A stretch of 64,000 nt of DNA from Oceanihabitans iliipiscarium (GTDB lineage: Bacteria; Bacteroidota; Bacteroidia; Flavobacteriales; Flavobacteriaceae): positions 1 to 64,000 of the forward strand of contig NZ_JBHUOV010000002.1 of the NCBI RefSeq assembly GCF_042686125.1. Direction: 5' to 3'. The notes below the pieces were generated by a model. The model had not been told where the DNA came from and made no database searches. It saw only the letters and a program-made list of their open reading frames with translations. A program made the translations under genes and the position numbers. Positions 1-8,906 of the stretch are shown here, in pieces. Position 1 is the first letter of the stretch; each line of letters opens with the position of its first letter.

Positions 1-774
1 GTAGTATCTTCAATGGTAAATGTAGCAGATTGTGAAATAGAATTATTACACTCATCAGTTAAAGTAAAGGTTACAGTTTCCGAACCCGTTGCACCACAAA
101 GGTCGCTTAATCCAGTACTATCATGAGTCACCGTTACATTACCACAAGAATCAGTACCTGTGAAGCTATTTAACCAAGCGGCAAAAGCCCCATTAGGATC
201 GGCAGAGCCATCACACTGAACAGTTTCATCTGCAGGCGCGTTAGTCCAAGTCGGGTTTGTAGTATCTTCAATGGTAAATGTAGCAGATTGTGAAATAGAA
301 TTATTACACTCATCTGTTAAAGTAAAGGTCACAGTTTCCGAACCCGTTGCACCACAAAGGTCGCTTAATCCAGTACTATCGTGAGTCACCGTTACATTAC
401 CACAAGAATCAGTTCCTGTGAAGCTATTTAACCAAGCGGCAAAAGCACCATTAGGATCGGCAGAGCCATCACAATCAACAGTAACATCTGCAGGCGCGTT
501 AGTCCAAGTAGGGTTTGTAGTATCTTCAATGGTAAATGTAGCAGATTGTGAAATAGAATTATTACACTCATCAGTTAAAGTAAAGGTCACAGTTTCCGAA
601 CCCGTTGCACCACAAAGGTCGCTTAATCCAGTACTATCATGAGTCACTGTTACATTACCACAAGAATCAGTTCCTGTGAAGCTATTTAACCAAGCCGCAA
701 AAGCCCCATTAGGATCGGCAGAGCCATCACACTGAACAGTTTCATCTGCAGGCGCGTTAGTCCAAGTAGGGTTT
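1..774 (-). repeat. Three near-identical 258-bp in-frame tandem repeats
   Basis: Units begin at 1, 259 and 517 and all have the same length, 86 codons. By eye the first two differ at about ten positions, several of them silent. Each encodes one HYR-like module with four cysteines. The array continues off the left edge, so the copy number is unknown. Such near-identity suggests recent duplication or gene conversion, and also makes this spot prone to assembly collapse. Confidence 0.9.
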
Positions 775-3233
775 GTATTATCTTGAATTGTAAGAGTTGC
801 AGAAACACTAGCAGAATTTCCACAATCATCAGTACCTGTATAAGTTACAGTAATTGTACCACCAGCACCACATGTAGGTGTTAAGTTACTAAAGTCATAA
901 TCAGACACTATAGTATAAACAGCATCTGCATCACAATCATCTACTGGGCAAGTTTCAAGAGCAGTAATATTAGCTGCATTCCATGCATCAGCAATCGATT
1001 CAGCAGAACCATTACATTCAATAATTTCATCATCAACAGAACAGTTCGATAAGTCAGGACCTGTAGAATCTTCAAGCGTTAGTATTGCAGAAATACTAGC
1101 AGAATTCCCACAATTATCTGTTCCTGTATAAGTTACCGTAATACTACCACCAGCACCACAATTAGGTGTTAAGTTACTAAAGTCATAATCAGATACAATA
1201 GTATAGTTACCAACTCCGTGACAAGCGTCTATAGGACAAGTTTCAAGGGCAGCAATATTAGCAGCATTCCAAGCATCAGCAATTGATTCGTTGTCGGAAC
1301 CATTACATTCAAGGACTTCATCATCAACAGAACAGCTTGATAAATCTGGAGGTGTAGTATCCTCAATAGTAAGTGTTGCAGAAGTTGTCGTAGTATTACC
1401 ACAAGAATCTTCAGCAGTAAATGTTACAATAGTTGAGCCACCTGTACCACATTGGTTAGTTGTAACTCCTGTATAATCGTTAGTCCAAGTAACAACACAA
1501 TCTCCAACGACAGATCCATTACCACCAGCATTTAACCAGGCATTCACTTCAGCAATATTTCCATTTCCATCACATTCAACAGTTAAAGGTGTTGCTTGAG
1601 AATCAATTTGAAGATCAGGAATTACTGAAATAACAATAGGTTCTGTAATTGGGGTATTTATACAAGGGCCAGACGATTCATAACCTTGAATAAACTTAAT
1701 AAAAAATGGACTTCCAGAAACCGCACCATTACCAGATAGTGATGACGATGCTAAGGTTATTGTAGGTGTACAATTAGGTGGATTAAATGCTTCACAATTT
1801 GTTGAAGCTTCTAAATCAAAATCTATAGATAATAATATGTCATTTGGATTTGCAGGTAAAGGAAGGTTACCTATATCCCAAATAATTCCTCCATAAAGTC
1901 CATAACCAGGATCATAATAAGGAGCATTAGTAGTTGTGGCTGGAGCATTTACTTGATAATTTATACTACCAGGAATAAACATACCAGTATTTGGTAGAGG
2001 AATAGTAAGCATAACATCAGTTAGTGCTTCAGAACCATTATTTGAAATATCAAGACTATATTCAACTACTTCACCAGGGTTCATCGAATATGGTTGGGTA
2101 ACACTCATATCACCATCAATACTATTTACCATTAAGGCACCAACAGTAGAAGGTACAAAGGCATCAATAGCCATGGCAATATTAAATATGATATATGTAT
2201 CTTGTGTGGTTCCAAATCTAAATCTTGTAGACGTGTCGCCATTATCAATAATTAAGTTTCCAGCATTATTGATATTGAACATACTAATATCAAGTCCTGT
2301 ATTGTTTGTTAAGTTTGGTGTTCTTGGATTTCCTCCAGTTTGTATAGAAGAATTAAAGAAGTTTGTGGCAGAGTTTCCACTGTGAAATAAAGGTACCCAA
2401 GCATTATCGGCAGCATTTCTAATTTGGAAGTAGTCTCCAGAAATACCAACATCACCTTCACCAGCGACCATACCCATTTTTACATTTACTGGTCCGCTTT
2501 GAACAGCATTAAATCCGCTAACGTTTAATATTTCACTAGCGGTTTGGTTTCCTGCTAAATAAGCATAACCATCAAATACAGTAACATCTCTCCATTTCAT
2601 TAGGTCGTTTTCATAAACCACTACCATAGCCCAGCCACCATAGTAACCAGTATTACCACCATTTCCAGTAGTAATTGCAATATCAGCAGCCCAATATTCA
2701 CCTAAACCGTTGGCCATAACAACATCTGTAACATCTGCATAAGCAGCATACATATTATTACTTCCAGGATATTGGATGTCACCTGGATCAGCTACAATAG
2801 TTTGGTAGCTATTTTGATCTTCATGTCTAAATTTAATGGTACGTTTTTGTAAAGTTGTCGGTGTACCATCGGTTCTACCTGTCCAATATAATCCAGCAAA
2901 AAGCACATTAGAACAGGCTTGAACTGCATTATTCTCTTCACTGAAAACTAAGGTTGCAGACGAAGAGTTAGATGTTCCACTACTTGCAGGATGTGTAGGT
3001 GAAATGTTATCATCTTCATCTACAAAAATCATAACTTCATCACTATTATTCTCGGAAGCAGAATAATCTTGTAAAGTTAAATTGGTATTACCAATAAGCG
3101 TAAAGTCACCTTTTATACTATAAACGGCTTGACCTCTAGATGTAAAAGTAACCTGACTATACATATCACTAAGACTAGATAAGCATAATAAAGCAACTAA
3201 AATTTTGAAATATGGTTTAATATATGTTTTCAT
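1..3233 (-). CDS. Giant secreted surface protein with tandem HYR-like modules (3' end outside window)
   Basis: The reading frame is open from the ATG at 3233 to the left edge: at least 1077 residues with the C-terminus missing. Residues 1-26 form a signal peptide ending near MYSQ. Residues about 30-360 carry the GLYWTGR and YGGWAMVVVYE patterns seen at the N-terminus of large Bacteroidota surface proteins. A DUF11-like domain follows (about 375-500). From about residue 550 come six HYR-like modules, each with VxCDG/ECNG, SCGN and CGAxG cysteine motifs. The last three modules (1-258, 259-516, 517-774) are exact 258-bp units and nearly identical; the earlier ones are 288-291 bp long and divergent. 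Proteins of this type are usually exported by the type IX system and end in a sorting domain, which here would lie outside the window. ATG at 3239 is an alternative start. It lies 4 bases after the stop of the small secreted gene, so the two are probably co-transcribed. Confidence 0.85.
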   Translation of the reverse strand, partial: MKTYIKPYFKILVALLCLSSLSDMYSQVTFTSRGQAVYSIKGDFTLIGNTNLTLQDYSASENNSDEVMIFVDEDDNISPTHPASSGTSNSSSATLVFSEENNAVQACSNVLFAGLYWTGRTDGTPTTLQKRTIKFRHEDQNSYQTIVADPGDIQYPGSNNMYAAYADVTDVVMANGLGEYWAADIAITTGNGGNTGYYGGWAMVVVYENDLMKWRDVTVFDGYAYLAGNQTASEILNVSGFNAVQSGPVNVKMGMVAGEGDVGISGDYFQIRNAADNAWVPLFHSGNSATNFFNSSIQTGGNPRTPNLTNNTGLDISMFNINNAGNLIIDNGDTSTRFRFGTTQDTYIIFNIAMAIDAFVPSTVGALMVNSIDGDMSVTQPYSMNPGEVVEYSLDISNNGSEALTDVMLTIPLPNTGMFIPGSINYQVNAPATTTNAPYYDPGYGLYGGIIWDIGNLPLPANPNDILLSIDFDLEASTNCEAFNPPNCTPTITLASSSLSGNGAVSGSPFFIKFIQGYESSGPCINTPITEPIVISVIPDLQIDSQATPLTVECDGNGNIAEVNAWLNAGGNGSVVGDCVVTWTNDYTGVTTNQCGTGGSTIVTFTAEDSCGNTTTTSATLTIEDTTPPDLSSCSVDDEVLECNGSDNESIADAWNAANIAALETCPIDACHGVGNYTIVSDYDFSNLTPNCGAGGSITVTYTGTDNCGNSASISAILTLEDSTGPDLSNCSVDDEIIECNGSAESIADAWNAANITALETCPVDDCDADAVYTIVSDYDFSNLTPTCGAGGTITVTYTGTDDCGNSASVSATLTIQDNTNPTWTNAPADETVQCDGSADPNGAFAAWLNSFTGTDSCGNVTVTHDSTGLSDLCGATGSETVTFTLTDECNNSISQSATFTIEDTTNPTWTNAPADVTVDCDGSADPNGAFAAWLNSFTGTDSCGNVTVTHDSTGLSDLCGATGSETVTFTLTDECNNSISQSATFTIEDTTNPTWTNAPADETVQCDGSADPNGAFAAWLNSFTGTDSCGNVTVTHDSTGLSDLCGATGSETVTFTLTDECNNSISQSATFTIEDT

Positions 3234-3243
3234 AGTCATAGGT

Positions 3244-3726
3244 TTAAATTGGTCGGTTGTTACTGTAATACTGTTTAATGTCATCAGTAACACAATTCAA
3301 CTTTGGTAATTTTTTATTTTCAATGAGGTTAGATTGAAATACGAAGTAGATGTATTTCAAGTTTTTAAATTGATTGAATTTTGAGCAATCGATAGATTGA
3401 ATATCAAAACCAGGTTTTGAAATAGAAATAACTATCATTTCGATAGTACTTGCAAAATTCAAATTAGTATCTAAATAATTAAGATCATTACTTTTAATAC
3501 GCACTAACTGAATTCCTTTTTCCTTGTTGTAAGTCTTAACTTGGTTTTGCTTAATATAAGCAACTCCAACATCGGCACTTGTAGCCAAACGAGAAAAATC
3601 TTTTAGGTTGTTAGTTTCAATAAACTGACGGTTTGCTATATCACTATGTTCTAGTCTTGTTAAATCTTGAGCAAAACTTAAATGTGAGAGGCAGCAGACT
3701 ACAAATAATACGATTACTTTCTTCAT
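3244..3726 (-). CDS. Small secreted protein of unknown function
   Basis: 160 residues from the ATG at 3726. The frame is open further upstream to 3774, but that extension would run across a palindrome and is less likely, because MKKVIVLFVVCCLSHLSFAQ at 3726 is a clean signal peptide ending in FAQ. The mature part (about 140 residues) has no domain I recognise. It contains hydrophobic strands such as MIVISIS and YIYFVFQS and two cysteines. It ends 4 bases before the first possible ATG of the giant surface protein, so the pair is likely one operon, and it may assist export or anchoring of that protein. That role is inferred from position only. Confidence 0.7.
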   Translation of the reverse strand: MKKVIVLFVVCCLSHLSFAQDLTRLEHSDIANRQFIETNNLKDFSRLATSADVGVAYIKQNQVKTYNKEKGIQLVRIKSNDLNYLDTNLNFASTIEMIVISISKPGFDIQSIDCSKFNQFKNLKYIYFVFQSNLIENKKLPKLNCVTDDIKQYYSNNRPI

Positions 3727-3759
3727 GTCAACAAATCTTAAAATTTCTAATTTTTTAAA

Positions 3760-3776
3760 CATTGTAACATACAATG
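3760..3776. promoter_or_regulatory. Perfect inverted repeat, possible operator
   Basis: CATTGTA-ACA-TACAATG lies 34-50 bases upstream of the ATG at 3726. The 7-bp arms match exactly. Its size and place fit a dimeric regulator site controlling the secreted protein and surface adhesin, but no regulator is encoded nearby. Confidence 0.35.
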
Positions 3777-3898
3777 CTCTTTATATAATTTATTATTCAG
3801 TTAATTATTTTTTAACTATAATTAAAATATATTAAAACTCCGAAATGCAAATAAGCCAATAATCTTTTAGTGAGGGAAGTACATTAAATTTAATGCGG

Positions 3899-3928
3899 TT
3901 TTGATTAAGTTAATATTATTTAAATTTG
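3899..3928 (+). promoter_or_regulatory. Candidate promoter for the SixA-ppk side
   Basis: TTTTG at 3899-3903, 17 bases, then TAAATTTG at 3921-3928, a full match to the Bacteroidota TAnnTTTG box. Transcription would begin near 3935, giving a leader of about 150 bases before the ATG at 4083, which is longer than usual in this window. Confidence 0.45.
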
Positions 3929-4082
3929 GGTCGCTTTAATCTTTTTATTAATAGCATTGATAACAAATAAAAATTGATTTTATATTACCATCAAATAAAA
4001 GTGCTAAATAACTAAAAAATTCGTTAAAATGAAAAAAAAATGCATTTAATCGAAAAAAACTTACACTTAAACGAGTTGTTTT

Positions 4083-4571
4083 ATGAAAAATTTAATACTT
4101 ATTAGACATGCAAAATCATCTTGGGAACACAATGTAATAGATTTTTTAAGGCCTCTAAAAGCCAGAGGTTTAAAAGATTCTCATCTGGTTTCTAAGCATT
4201 TAATTTTACAAAATATTAAGCCAGATTTGATCCTTTCTAGTGATGCCAAAAGGGCGAAAATGACAGCTGAAATTTTTATTGATTCTATGAGTTTTTATGA
4301 TATTGATTTTCAATTACATAACGATTTGTACGATTTTTCTGGCTCTAATCTTCTTAAAACCATACATAATTGTGATAATAAAGTAAAAAGCTTAATGATT
4401 TTTGGTCATAATCATGCCATTACATCATTTGTAAACACTTTTGGTTCAAAATATATAGAAAATGTACCAACATGTGGAGTTGTATTTATAAGGTTTAAAA
4501 GTGAAGATTGGAAAAACTTAATCCATGGAGAAACAGTTTTTACTATTTTTCCTAAAGGTTTAAGATCATAA
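4083..4571 (+). CDS. SixA-like histidine phosphatase
   Basis: 162 residues of the histidine phosphatase (phosphoglycerate mutase-like) superfamily. The catalytic RHAK motif is at residues 8-11 (His9 is the phosphate acceptor), LSSDAKRAKMTA holds the second arginine region, and FGHNHA carries the second histidine (His109). Length and the RHAKSSW start match SixA, which removes phosphate from phosphohistidine in phosphotransfer domains. No signal peptide, so cytoplasmic. It stands 101 bases upstream of ppk and on the same strand, a pairing that may be functional or just conserved synteny. The substrate is not determined by sequence. Confidence 0.85.
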   Translation: MKNLILIRHAKSSWEHNVIDFLRPLKARGLKDSHLVSKHLILQNIKPDLILSSDAKRAKMTAEIFIDSMSFYDIDFQLHNDLYDFSGSNLLKTIHNCDNKVKSLMIFGHNHAITSFVNTFGSKYIENVPTCGVVFIRFKSEDWKNLIHGETVFTIFPKGLRS

Positions 4572-4637
4572 TTGCAATCAATCTTTAATAAATTATAACT
4601 TATGTTAAAGTGATTTAGATATTGCACATAATTAAAA

Positions 4638-4645
4638 TATATTTG
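4638..4645 (+). promoter_or_regulatory. Candidate -7 box for ppk-ppx
   Basis: TATATTTG matches TAnnTTTG fully and lies 27 bases before the TTG start of ppk. No good -33 element is visible at the expected distance. Confidence 0.35.
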
Positions 4646-4672
4646 TGATAAATAAAACAACTCATTTAAAAT

Positions 4673-6712
4673 TTGACAAATACATATATCAATAGAGAAG
4701 TAAGCTGGCTACAATTTAACGCTAGGGTTTTACAAGAAGCTGCAGATGAAAGTGTTCCATTAATTGAACGATTGAGGTTCTTAGGTATTTTTTCTAATAA
4801 TTTAGATGAATTTTTTAAAGTACGATATGCTACTGTAAAGCGTATTGATGAAGCAGGTAAAGGTGGGAAAAGCGAACTTGGAGGCATTAAAGCTAGTGAA
4901 CTATTAGAGAAAATAACTCAAATTGTAATAAAACAACAAAGTGAAAGCTTAGAGATTTTAAGTGTTATTCAAAAGAAATTAGAAGCAGAAAATATTTTCT
5001 TCATTAACGAAACTCAAATCAATGAGCTTCAGCATAAATTCATTAAAAACTACTTTATACAAAAAGTAAGCCCTGCACTTGTTACTATTGTTTTAAACGA
5101 TTCGGTTAAATTGCCTAACCTTAAAGATAGTGCAGCCTATTTAGCAATTAATATGGTTTTGCAAAATAATCAAAACCAACATGCTTTAATCGAGATTTCT
5201 AAAACCATGGATAGGTTTGTAGTATTGCCAAAGCAAGGCGAAAAAAACTACATTATAATGGTCGATGACTTACTTCGTTATTGTCTGGATGATATCTTTA
5301 ATATTTTTGATTACAAGAGCATTTCTGCACATATGATTAAAATTACTAGAGATGGTGAATTAGATCTTGAAAGTGATTTAAGTAAAAGTTTTATTGAAAA
5401 AATATCTGATAGTGTTAGAGATCGTGAACTTGGAGCTCCTGTTCGATTTGTTTATGACAAAACCATTGATCAAGAATCACTAACTTATTTGATGACTAAA
5501 ATGGGAATTGAATCCGCAGATAGTATTATTCCTGGTGGACGATATCATAATAGAAGGGATTATATGGATTTCCCTAGTCTTGGACGAACAGATTTATTAT
5601 ATGATAAAATTGAAGCTTTACCTATTAAAGGATTAAGTCTTGAGAATAGTATCTTTAATGAAATATCTAAGAAAGATTATTTACTATATGCACCTTATCA
5701 TACCTTTTCTTATGTTGTAAAATTTTTAAGAGAAGCAGCTCTCGATCCTAAAGTTAAAACCATAAAGATTACAATTTATAGATTAGCTCAGATCTCTCAT
5801 GTTGCCAGTTCATTAATTAATGCAGCAAAAAACGGAAAGAAAGTTAATGTGTCTATTGAAATTCAAGCGCGATTTGATGAGCAAGCTAATATTGATTATG
5901 CTGAACAAATGGAACAGGAAGGTGTGAATTTGGTTTTTGGTGTGCAAGGCTTAAAAGTACACAGTAAAATGTGTGTTATAGAACGCGAAGAAAATAATAA
6001 GCTCAAACGTTACGGATTTATTAGTACTGGAAACTTTAATGAATCTACAGCTAAAATATATACAGATTATACTTTGTTTACCTCCAATCAAAAAATATTG
6101 AAGGACGTGAATAAAGTGTTTAACTTTTTCGAAACGAACTATCGCGTCTTTAGATATAAACATATTATTAAATCGCCTCACTACACAAAGGCTTCATTTT
6201 TTAAACTTATAAATGAAGAAATTGAAAATGTCAAATCAGGAAAACCAGCATATATAAGACTTAAAATGAATAGTATGTCTAGCTATAAAATGATAGATAA
6301 ACTATACGAAGCTAGCCAAACTGGAGTGAAAATTCAGTTAATAGTTAGAGGTATTTGCTGTTTAATACCAGGCATAAAAGGCATGAGTGAAAATATTGAA
6401 GCCATAAGTATTGTTGATAAATTCCTTGAACATACACGACTATTTGTTTTTTGTAATAATAATGATCCAAAGGTTTATATTTCTTCAGCAGATTGGATGA
6501 CTAGAAATATTGAGAATAGAGTAGAAGTAAGTTGTCCTATATATGATCAGGAAATTAAGCAAGAACTAATAGATACTTTTAATATATGCTGGAGCGACAA
6601 TGTAAAGGCTAGAATTCTAAATCATAACCAGAATAATGAGTATAAGCGCAATAATAAGGAAAAAGTGCGTTCACAATTTGAAACTTATAACTATTATAAA
6701 AATAAGCAGTAA
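4673..6712 (+). CDS. ppk1: Polyphosphate kinase Ppk1
   Basis: 679 residues, the usual PPK1 length. It makes polyphosphate from ATP through a phosphohistidine intermediate. The N-terminal domain starts INREVSWLQFNARVL and is followed by FSNNLDEFFKVR. The two catalytic histidines are His430 (KVHSK) and His587 (FLEHTR), 157 residues apart as in the E. coli enzyme, and STGNFNE and SSADWMTRNIENRVE are intact. The start is TTG: an in-frame TAA lies 2 codons upstream and no ATG is available near the conserved N-terminus. It is followed 4 bases later by the Ppx/GppA gene, so synthesis and breakdown of polyphosphate are encoded together. Confidence 0.95.
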   Translation: MTNTYINREVSWLQFNARVLQEAADESVPLIERLRFLGIFSNNLDEFFKVRYATVKRIDEAGKGGKSELGGIKASELLEKITQIVIKQQSESLEILSVIQKKLEAENIFFINETQINELQHKFIKNYFIQKVSPALVTIVLNDSVKLPNLKDSAAYLAINMVLQNNQNQHALIEISKTMDRFVVLPKQGEKNYIIMVDDLLRYCLDDIFNIFDYKSISAHMIKITRDGELDLESDLSKSFIEKISDSVRDRELGAPVRFVYDKTIDQESLTYLMTKMGIESADSIIPGGRYHNRRDYMDFPSLGRTDLLYDKIEALPIKGLSLENSIFNEISKKDYLLYAPYHTFSYVVKFLREAALDPKVKTIKITIYRLAQISHVASSLINAAKNGKKVNVSIEIQARFDEQANIDYAEQMEQEGVNLVFGVQGLKVHSKMCVIEREENNKLKRYGFISTGNFNESTAKIYTDYTLFTSNQKILKDVNKVFNFFETNYRVFRYKHIIKSPHYTKASFFKLINEEIENVKSGKPAYIRLKMNSMSSYKMIDKLYEASQTGVKIQLIVRGICCLIPGIKGMSENIEAISIVDKFLEHTRLFVFCNNNDPKVYISSADWMTRNIENRVEVSCPIYDQEIKQELIDTFNICWSDNVKARILNHNQNNEYKRNNKEKVRSQFETYNYYKNKQ

Positions 6713-6715
6713 AAA

Positions 6716-7621
6716 ATGCTTACAATAAAAAAATATGCAGCAATAGATATTGGCTCTAATGCAGTAAGACTATTAATCGCTAATATTATTGAAGAAAAAG
6801 GGAAGCCACCAAGGTTTAAAAAAAGCTCGTTAGTTCGTGTTCCAATTCGTTTAGGTGCTGATGTGTTTTTAAAAGATAAAATATCTAAAGAAAACACTCA
6901 ACGCATGCTCGATACGATGTTGGCTTTTAAATTGCTTATGCAATCTCATAAAGTTGATAAGTACAAAGCTTGTGCAACTTCTGCAATGCGAGAAGCTTCA
7001 AATGGGAAAAAACTGGCCAAGTTAATCTTCGAAAAAACTCAAATTATTATCGATATTATTGAAGGTGAAGAAGAGGCTGCTATTATTGCAGCCACAGATT
7101 TACATGCGTTCATAGATAACAACAAAACGTATTTATATGTTGATGTTGGGGGAGGAAGTACAGAATTTACAGTTATTCATAACGGAAATTCAATCACTTC
7201 AAAATCATTTAAAATAGGGACAGTACGACTGCTTAACGATATTGTTAAAAATGAAACTTGGCAAGAATTAGAAAGTTGGATTAAAATACATACATCTTTA
7301 TATGACAAAATTGAAGTTATAGGCTCTGGAGGAAATATCAATAAAATATTTAAAATATCTGGTAAAGCTTTAGGTAAACCCTTAACATACTTTTATTTAA
7401 CCTCTTATTATAATATGTTGCAAAGTTATTCTTATGAAGAAAGAATTTCTGAATTAGACCTTAATCAAGATAGAGCCGACGTTATTATTCCTGCAACTCG
7501 AATTTATTTATCGGCAATGAAGTGGAGTGGAGCGAAAGATATTTATGTTCCTAAAATAGGTTTAGCAGATGGCATCATTAAGAGTATATATTATGATACT
7601 GTTTCAAGCAACATACAGTAA
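6716..7621 (+). CDS. ppx: Ppx/GppA family exopolyphosphatase
   Basis: 301 residues of the actin-like ASKHA fold. Seen are the phosphate-1 motif AAIDIGSNAVRLLI (8-21), the EGEEEA segment and the second phosphate loop DVGGGSTEF. The length matches the short two-domain Ppx proteins without the C-terminal HD region of E. coli Ppx. It removes phosphate from polyphosphate ends or from pppGpp; the two cannot be told apart here, but the operon with ppk1 favours polyphosphate. The ATG is 3 bases after the ppk stop. Confidence 0.9.
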   Translation: MLTIKKYAAIDIGSNAVRLLIANIIEEKGKPPRFKKSSLVRVPIRLGADVFLKDKISKENTQRMLDTMLAFKLLMQSHKVDKYKACATSAMREASNGKKLAKLIFEKTQIIIDIIEGEEEAAIIAATDLHAFIDNNKTYLYVDVGGGSTEFTVIHNGNSITSKSFKIGTVRLLNDIVKNETWQELESWIKIHTSLYDKIEVIGSGGNINKIFKISGKALGKPLTYFYLTSYYNMLQSYSYEERISELDLNQDRADVIIPATRIYLSAMKWSGAKDIYVPKIGLADGIIKSIYYDTVSSNIQ

Positions 7622-7646
7622 ATATTTACTTTTTATCTTTTAAATG

Positions 7647-7676
7647 TTTGATTTTTAGCAAAATAATTTATATTTA
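7647..7676 (+). promoter_or_regulatory. Promoter of the first barrel gene
   Basis: TTTG at 7647-7650, 18 bases, then TATATTTA at 7669-7676, one mismatch from TAnnTTTG. The start point near 7683 leaves a leader of about 27 bases to the ATG at 7710. Confidence 0.5.
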
Positions 7677-7709
7677 GCCGCTATAATTAATGAACCAAAT
7701 TACTATATT

Positions 7710-8240
7710 ATGAAAAATTTACTACTTACTATTGTTGTACTTACAAGTACTTTTTATGGATTTTCTCAAGAAAACGGAGCCTATGGAGTTCGCGCAGGAA
7801 TTAATATCTCTAATTTAGATTTTGATCCAGATGCTACTTTTGGAAATACACATAGAAATGGCTTAGCTTTCGGTTTTTTTGCTGAATATGAATTAGGTGA
7901 TAAGCTATTAATTATGCCAGAACTTCAATATTCTTCTGAAGGTGCTAAAGAAAAAGATTTGCGAGTGGATTATATTCAAGCGCCTATATTTTTTAAATAC
8001 ACAATATCTGATAGGTTACACGCTGGAGCTGGTCCATTAGTTGGTGTTAAAATCCATGAAGAAAATGATGGTTTTAAAAACTTTTCTCTATCTGCTCAAG
8101 CAGGATTAGAATTTGCCATAACCGATGAAATATTTATTGATGCAAGATATACTTATGGATTAACAAATATATTAGATGAAGAAACTGGTTATAAAGCAAA
8201 AAACACAAATGTTCAGTTTGGAATAGGTTATAAAATGTAA
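7710..8240 (+). CDS. Outer-membrane beta-barrel protein (porin family), copy 1
   Basis: 176 residues with a signal peptide (MKNLLLTIVVLTSTFYGFSQ), then alternating strands typical of the small 8-stranded barrels (OmpW/PorT-like, OMP_b-brl family): GVRAGINISNLDF, LLIMPELQYSSEG, YIQAPIFFKYT, LHAGAGPLVGVK, FIDARYTYGLTNI and VQFGIGYKM. The last residue pattern is a usual barrel end. It is followed by a clear paralogue 82 bases downstream. Ligand or function is not evident. Confidence 0.8.
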   Translation: MKNLLLTIVVLTSTFYGFSQENGAYGVRAGINISNLDFDPDATFGNTHRNGLAFGFFAEYELGDKLLIMPELQYSSEGAKEKDLRVDYIQAPIFFKYTISDRLHAGAGPLVGVKIHEENDGFKNFSLSAQAGLEFAITDEIFIDARYTYGLTNILDEETGYKAKNTNVQFGIGYKM

Positions 8241-8322
8241 TTTTTTAGCACATTTTGGCTATTCAATTTTTTATTGACATTTTTGTTTCTTTAATTTACA
8301 GTAATTAATTAAAACATATAGA

Positions 8323-8847
8323 ATGAAAAATACTTTACTTTTAATCGCTTTTATATTTGTAAGTTTTACGATGCATGCACAAAACACAACTTCTGGTGTA
8401 CGTGTTGCTTATAATATTTCCAATTTAGATTTCGAACCTGATGCTACTTTTGATAATACGCATAGAAATGGTTTAGCCATTGGTGCATTTCTTGATTATG
8501 CTTTTTCAGAAAAAATGTCTATCATGCCAGAACTTATGTATTCTGCGGAAGGTGGTAAAGAAAAAGAACTTAGAGCGAATTATATTCAAATGCCAATTAC
8601 ATTACGGTTCCATTTTGGAAAAATGTCTGTAGGTGTTGGTCCTCAAGCGAACTTAAAAATATGGAGCTATGAGGATGGTTATAGAAATTTTATCTTCTCA
8701 GCAGTTGGAGGCGCTCAATATGATATTTCAGATAATTTCTTTATTGATGCAAGATTCAACTATGGTTTTTCTAATATTTATGATGACGAAGTCGGCGTAG
8801 AAGCAAAGAATTCTACGATTCAATTGGGTATTGGATTAAAGATTTAA
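8323..8847 (+). CDS. Outer-membrane beta-barrel protein (porin family), copy 2
   Basis: 174 residues, a paralogue of the preceding gene with the same signal peptide style and strand order: SGVRVAYNISNLDFEPDATF, THRNGLAIG, MPELMYSAEGGKEKELR, YIQMPI and VGVGPQANLK. The strongest conservation is in the first third (the NLDFxPDATFxNTHRNGLA stretch), the rest is about half identical by eye. Followed by a strong terminator at 8865. A tandem duplication followed by divergence is the simplest history. Confidence 0.8.
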   Translation: MKNTLLLIAFIFVSFTMHAQNTTSGVRVAYNISNLDFEPDATFDNTHRNGLAIGAFLDYAFSEKMSIMPELMYSAEGGKEKELRANYIQMPITLRFHFGKMSVGVGPQANLKIWSYEDGYRNFIFSAVGGAQYDISDNFFIDARFNYGFSNIYDDEVGVEAKNSTIQLGIGLKI

Positions 8848-8864
8848 AAGACACAAAAATTTAA

Positions 8865-8906
8865 AAAAAAACCTCCAAAGCTTTATGTTTTGGAGGTTTT
8901 TTTTTA
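8865..8906. terminator. Bidirectional terminator between barrel gene and miaE
   Basis: Stem ACCTCCAAA / TTTGGAGGT (8871-8879 and 8889-8897) with an A-run before and a T-run after, so it works on both strands for the converging genes. Confidence 0.85.

Larger units (their letters stand above)
3727..4082. other. Intergenic region between divergent genes
   Basis: 356 bases without a convincing gene. It is very AT-rich. Visible signals are a 17-bp palindrome at 3760-3776 on the surface-protein side and a Bacteroidota-type promoter at 3899-3928 facing the SixA-like gene. I see no RNA gene or repeat. Confidence 0.6.

Noticed and set aside
418..642. Plus-strand frame of 74 residues in the left repeats
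   Set aside because: It lies antisense to the giant surface protein, whose frame is continuous and has clear domain motifs; the plus-strand frame is a shadow. The same holds for the frames at 1291-1476 and 2173-2385.
1..774. CRISPR-like array
   Set aside because: The units are 258 bp with no spacers and keep one open reading frame with conserved cysteines.
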